From contig NC_064770.1 in NCBI RefSeq assembly GCF_011397635.1, positions 21,421,707 through 21,485,706 on the forward strand: a DNA stretch of 64,000 bases. Direction: 5' to 3'. Each line of letters starts with the position of its first letter. Within the stretch, counting starts at the first letter, position 1. Origin of the DNA: Epinephelus fuscoguttatus. Taxonomy: Eukaryota > Chordata > Actinopteri > Perciformes > Serranidae. The translations under genes and the position numbers were made by a program. Shown one piece after another: positions 61,422 to 64,000 of the stretch. The notes beneath the pieces were generated by a model that saw only the letters and a program-made list of their open reading frames with translations, made no database searches and was not told the origin of the DNA.

Positions 61422-62310
61422 GTGTTCTTTCTCACTTGAATCCCCTTTTTGTTTTTTTTGGTTTTTTTTTTTATCACATTTGTTATTTTTGTCAAGACTT
61501 GTGTTCACACCTTTTTTCTGTGTGTCCTTTCCCGTGTAGCCGGTGAAGAGGCAGGGGTTCCTGCGCAGTATCAGCATGCCAGTGGAGACCTCTCACCTCC
61601 AGTCCCCTCCTCGCGACCTGTTTGACACCCGGCGGCCTGTCTTACAACGCCAGTCATCCATCACACAGACCATAAAGAGGTAAAGACAGGGTTTGTATAT
61701 CCGCGTCTTGATATATGTGGGTTGTAGCATGCATCAAGATTGGAATATAAGGAACTTCTTTTGCAGATAAACATCCAAATGTTGTTTTTTACACCTGAAA
61801 GGTTACAGCTTGTGTTTTGAGTTTGCAGATTGTGCAAAATGCTACAGTATGATATATAAGCAGCACATGCTTATATAAGATGTATGATTTAAATGGAGGA
61901 CATTAGCAGCCTGTTCCCCATGGCATGTAAAAAATAACTTTTCCATTTAACACTATTTCTGCTTTCCATACCTTTTCCTAAATTGCATGTCTGTTTCTAT
62001 CATCTGCCCGGTAATAACATTCCTAATGTTGTAAATCTCAATGAAAACCAAGTCTTAACCTAACAGGCTGCTTTGCTCTGTCTGCATGATGGCTACAGCA
62101 CTGTCCAGCTGCACTTTTCCTTCTCACTGCCTGTTGTTGTCTTTTCTCTTTCCTCCTCCTTCCCTCTGTCCCTTTTCCCGGCCCTGATCTGCCTGGTCAC
62201 AGCAGCAGAAGGGTGCACTTTGAGCGGATTAACACGGTTCCCATTAAAGGGCAGCGGGCTGCTCGCCGCAGCATCAGGAAACACCACTCGCTCTCCAGAA
62301 CCCTGCTCAG
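61305..62310 (+). CDS. rhbdf1: rhbdf1, inactive rhomboid protein 1 (iRhom1), N-terminal exons only
   Basis: Three coding exons: 61305-61421, 61540-61679 and about 62209-62310; the gene runs off the right edge. The start [20 protein letters not shown] and then [16 protein letters not shown] and [16 protein letters not shown] match the cytosolic N-terminus of vertebrate RHBDF1. Family knowledge: iRhom1 is a rhomboid without the catalytic serine, lives in the ER and Golgi, and controls traffic and maturation of the metalloprotease ADAM17 and turnover of EGF-type ligands. Only the Ser- and Arg-rich N-terminal domain is visible here; membrane segments are outside. The ATG context is good (A at -3, G at +4). 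The order and strand relative to mpg and nprl3 agree with other vertebrates. Whether it is the only fish copy cannot be told. Confidence 0.94.
61540..61679 (+). CDS. rhbdf1: rhbdf1 second coding exon
   Basis: 46 codons plus two bases, [20 protein letters not shown] to SSITQTIK. The acceptor is CCCGTGTAG and the donor GAG|GTAAAG. The preceding intron is 118 bases. Confidence 0.94.
62209..62310 (+). CDS. rhbdf1: rhbdf1 third coding exon, symmetric, with tandem acceptors
   Basis: 102 bases in phase 2-2, [20 protein letters not shown] then [13 protein letters not shown]. Three acceptor AGs in a row (ending 62202, 62205, 62208) allow two, one or no extra residues without changing frame. The donor is CAG|GTACGG. 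In the human protein I recall, the sequence goes from QTIRR directly to GTADWFG, so this exon may be optional. Confidence 0.8.
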
Positions 62311-64000
62311 GTACGGCAGGAAGTCCCCTACCTCACAAGACGGCAGGTGTTAGGGTCAGGAATCAGGTCAGGTGTGTACTCACTTATTTACCATGAGGAA
62401 ATAAGTGGGTATACTCTATACTATGCGTGTATGTGTAAGACAAGATAAACTCTGACAAATTCACAAAAGCAAAGGAAAAAAGTGACTGGGTGATAAACAA
62501 GATAAAAACACAACAAAAATAAAAGTGAGATAGAATTAAAAAATAAAATAATATAAATGCTGTATACACTATATGTCCATGATGCACAGGATAATTGTGA
62601 TACACACATGACATGTAGTTAGAAGTGTGGAAGTGTGTTTATTGTAGATATATAAGAATATAAAAATATTATTGCACAGTAAGTAGGCAAATTGCACAGG
62701 AATGTTGCACAGTATAATCGTAAAGGCTAAATATAAATGATACATATTAATTCTGAATATCTGAAACAGTTTAATTCTCACAGTATCTAGAGACAGTGTT
62801 TGGTTTGTCCATTCTGGCTTACTGTAGAAACATGGTGGTGCAACACAGCGATGTATATGGACAAATACCTGCTCCCTATGTAGATATAAACGGCTCATTC
62901 TAAGGTTACAAAAACGAGATTCTTATTTTCAGGAGATTATACACCAAAGAAAACGTACTTAATTCATTAGAACCCATTTCTGCCCATATATCCCCCTAAA
63001 TCCTTCACATTGGACCTTTTAATACATATTGTGTTAACTCTGGCATGATTTTGCCAGTGTTAATTTAACATTTAGATTTTTATTCACTCCAGATGTCACA
63101 AGATTTACAAGAAGAGTTGTTTCTCACTCAGCCACCAGCTGTTGCAGCTGTGAGTCATAAAGATTTCTTTTTAAATGAGTCATAAGACAACCTGAAACCA
63201 AAAGCTGTCATTTTCCTGTGGCAAATTCCTCTTTATTCAGACTTTCAGTAACAACCCAGCCCGTCAGACAGCATTCATCGCAAGAGGTTGTTGCTTCTGT
63301 GTGGCACTTGTTAGTGAGCCAGCATTTTGAGGCTGTTGAAAGGCTTCTCTAGCGGACACTGATTAGGAAAAGACAACATTCAACCATATTTATAGAAAGC
63401 AAGGTTACGAAAGGGGAAGAAAGACACACATATGCTAGAATATGAGCTATACAATCTTGTCACTGGCACATATTTTGAGAGCAGAGAAGCAGACAACCAA
63501 TAAAACCGCTGACAGAGAGAGTGAGCTGAGCCAGTGAGAAATAGATTTAAACCAAACTGCAGTGAACATTCACTCTGCAGCTGGTAATTAGTGAAGAAAC
63601 AGCTAGCTTGCCTGAACTCTCCTTTGAAGAATGTTTCCACTTCCACTTCCTGCCCTCGGGGTGCAGTAACATTGTTTGCTCTGGTACTTATTAAGCTTCA
63701 ACTTCAACAACGTGATTGCATGTATATTCATCAAGGTCTGGTGGAGTGGGAGCAGGAATAGGACACAATTAAAAACTCAGAAATATCCCTCATTCTCTGT
63801 TAATTGGATTTTCTGTCTGCTTGTGTCAATTAGGATCAGTAGAATATGAATACAGTGGATATTATTTGCAGCATCACAACTTCAGTAAATCCCCCTCTTG
63901 CCCTCTCTTTCTTTGAACATGTAGACTTTGACAGAGTTCGCCACTTGCATTCAGTGTGTGTGTACCTGGCTACCTGTCTTTCCCACTGTGTCTGGACGTA
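62311..64000. other. rhbdf1: rhbdf1 intron reaching the window edge
   Basis: No further exon recognised. About 62395-62800 is AT-rich with repeated TTGCACAG blocks (62673, 62692, 62706) and may be a retroelement tail. Confidence 0.5.

Overview
This 64 kb window is vertebrate nuclear DNA, almost certainly from a spiny-rayed teleost. Short coding exons with clean GT-AG borders are separated by introns. The intergenic DNA is AT-rich and packed with fish-type repeats: L2- and RTE-like LINE remnants, TTAA-flanked inverted-repeat elements, hAT-like repeats and microsatellites. No prokaryotic features were seen.

Three protein genes are supported, in the order nprl3 (+), mpg (-), rhbdf1 (+). This is the mirror image of the block that flanks the alpha-globin cluster in other vertebrates (globins - NPRL3 - MPG - RHBDF1). 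The globin genes would therefore be expected to the left of base 1; none was recognised inside the window. nprl3 (4176-15641) lacks only its first coding exon or exons and was read as 12 exons with matching phases. mpg (17277-18954) looks complete in 3 exons. rhbdf1 starts in the window: a probable non-coding first exon near 34.0-34.4 kb, an inferred first intron of about 27 kb, then three coding exons (61305-62310), and it continues past the right edge.

Region by region: 1-4.2 kb is upstream or intronic DNA holding a 1.76 kb TTAA-flanked element and a possible erythroid motif pair. 4.2-15.7 kb is nprl3; its intron 8206-9843 holds a cluster of CACC, GATA and NF-E2 sites that resembles the globin major regulatory element known from this gene. 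15.7-19.2 kb holds the convergent nprl3 and mpg 3' ends, the mpg gene and its ETS/CCAAT promoter. 19.2-33.9 kb is gene-free and repeat-rich; it includes a 564 bp element with terminal inverted repeats, a 9 bp target duplication and a broken RecQ-like helicase start. 33.9-61.3 kb is the rhbdf1 promoter and long first intron, with a 57 bp minisatellite at 43.4-44.4 kb and an L2-like LINE nested in an older element at 59-61 kb.

The three genes do not form one pathway: Nprl3 is a GATOR1 subunit that restrains mTORC1, Mpg starts base-excision repair of alkylated purines, and Rhbdf1 is the pseudoprotease iRhom1. They are probably kept together because erythroid enhancers of the globin genes lie inside nprl3. 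All calls were made by eye from sequence and memory of these families; repeat family names are tentative.
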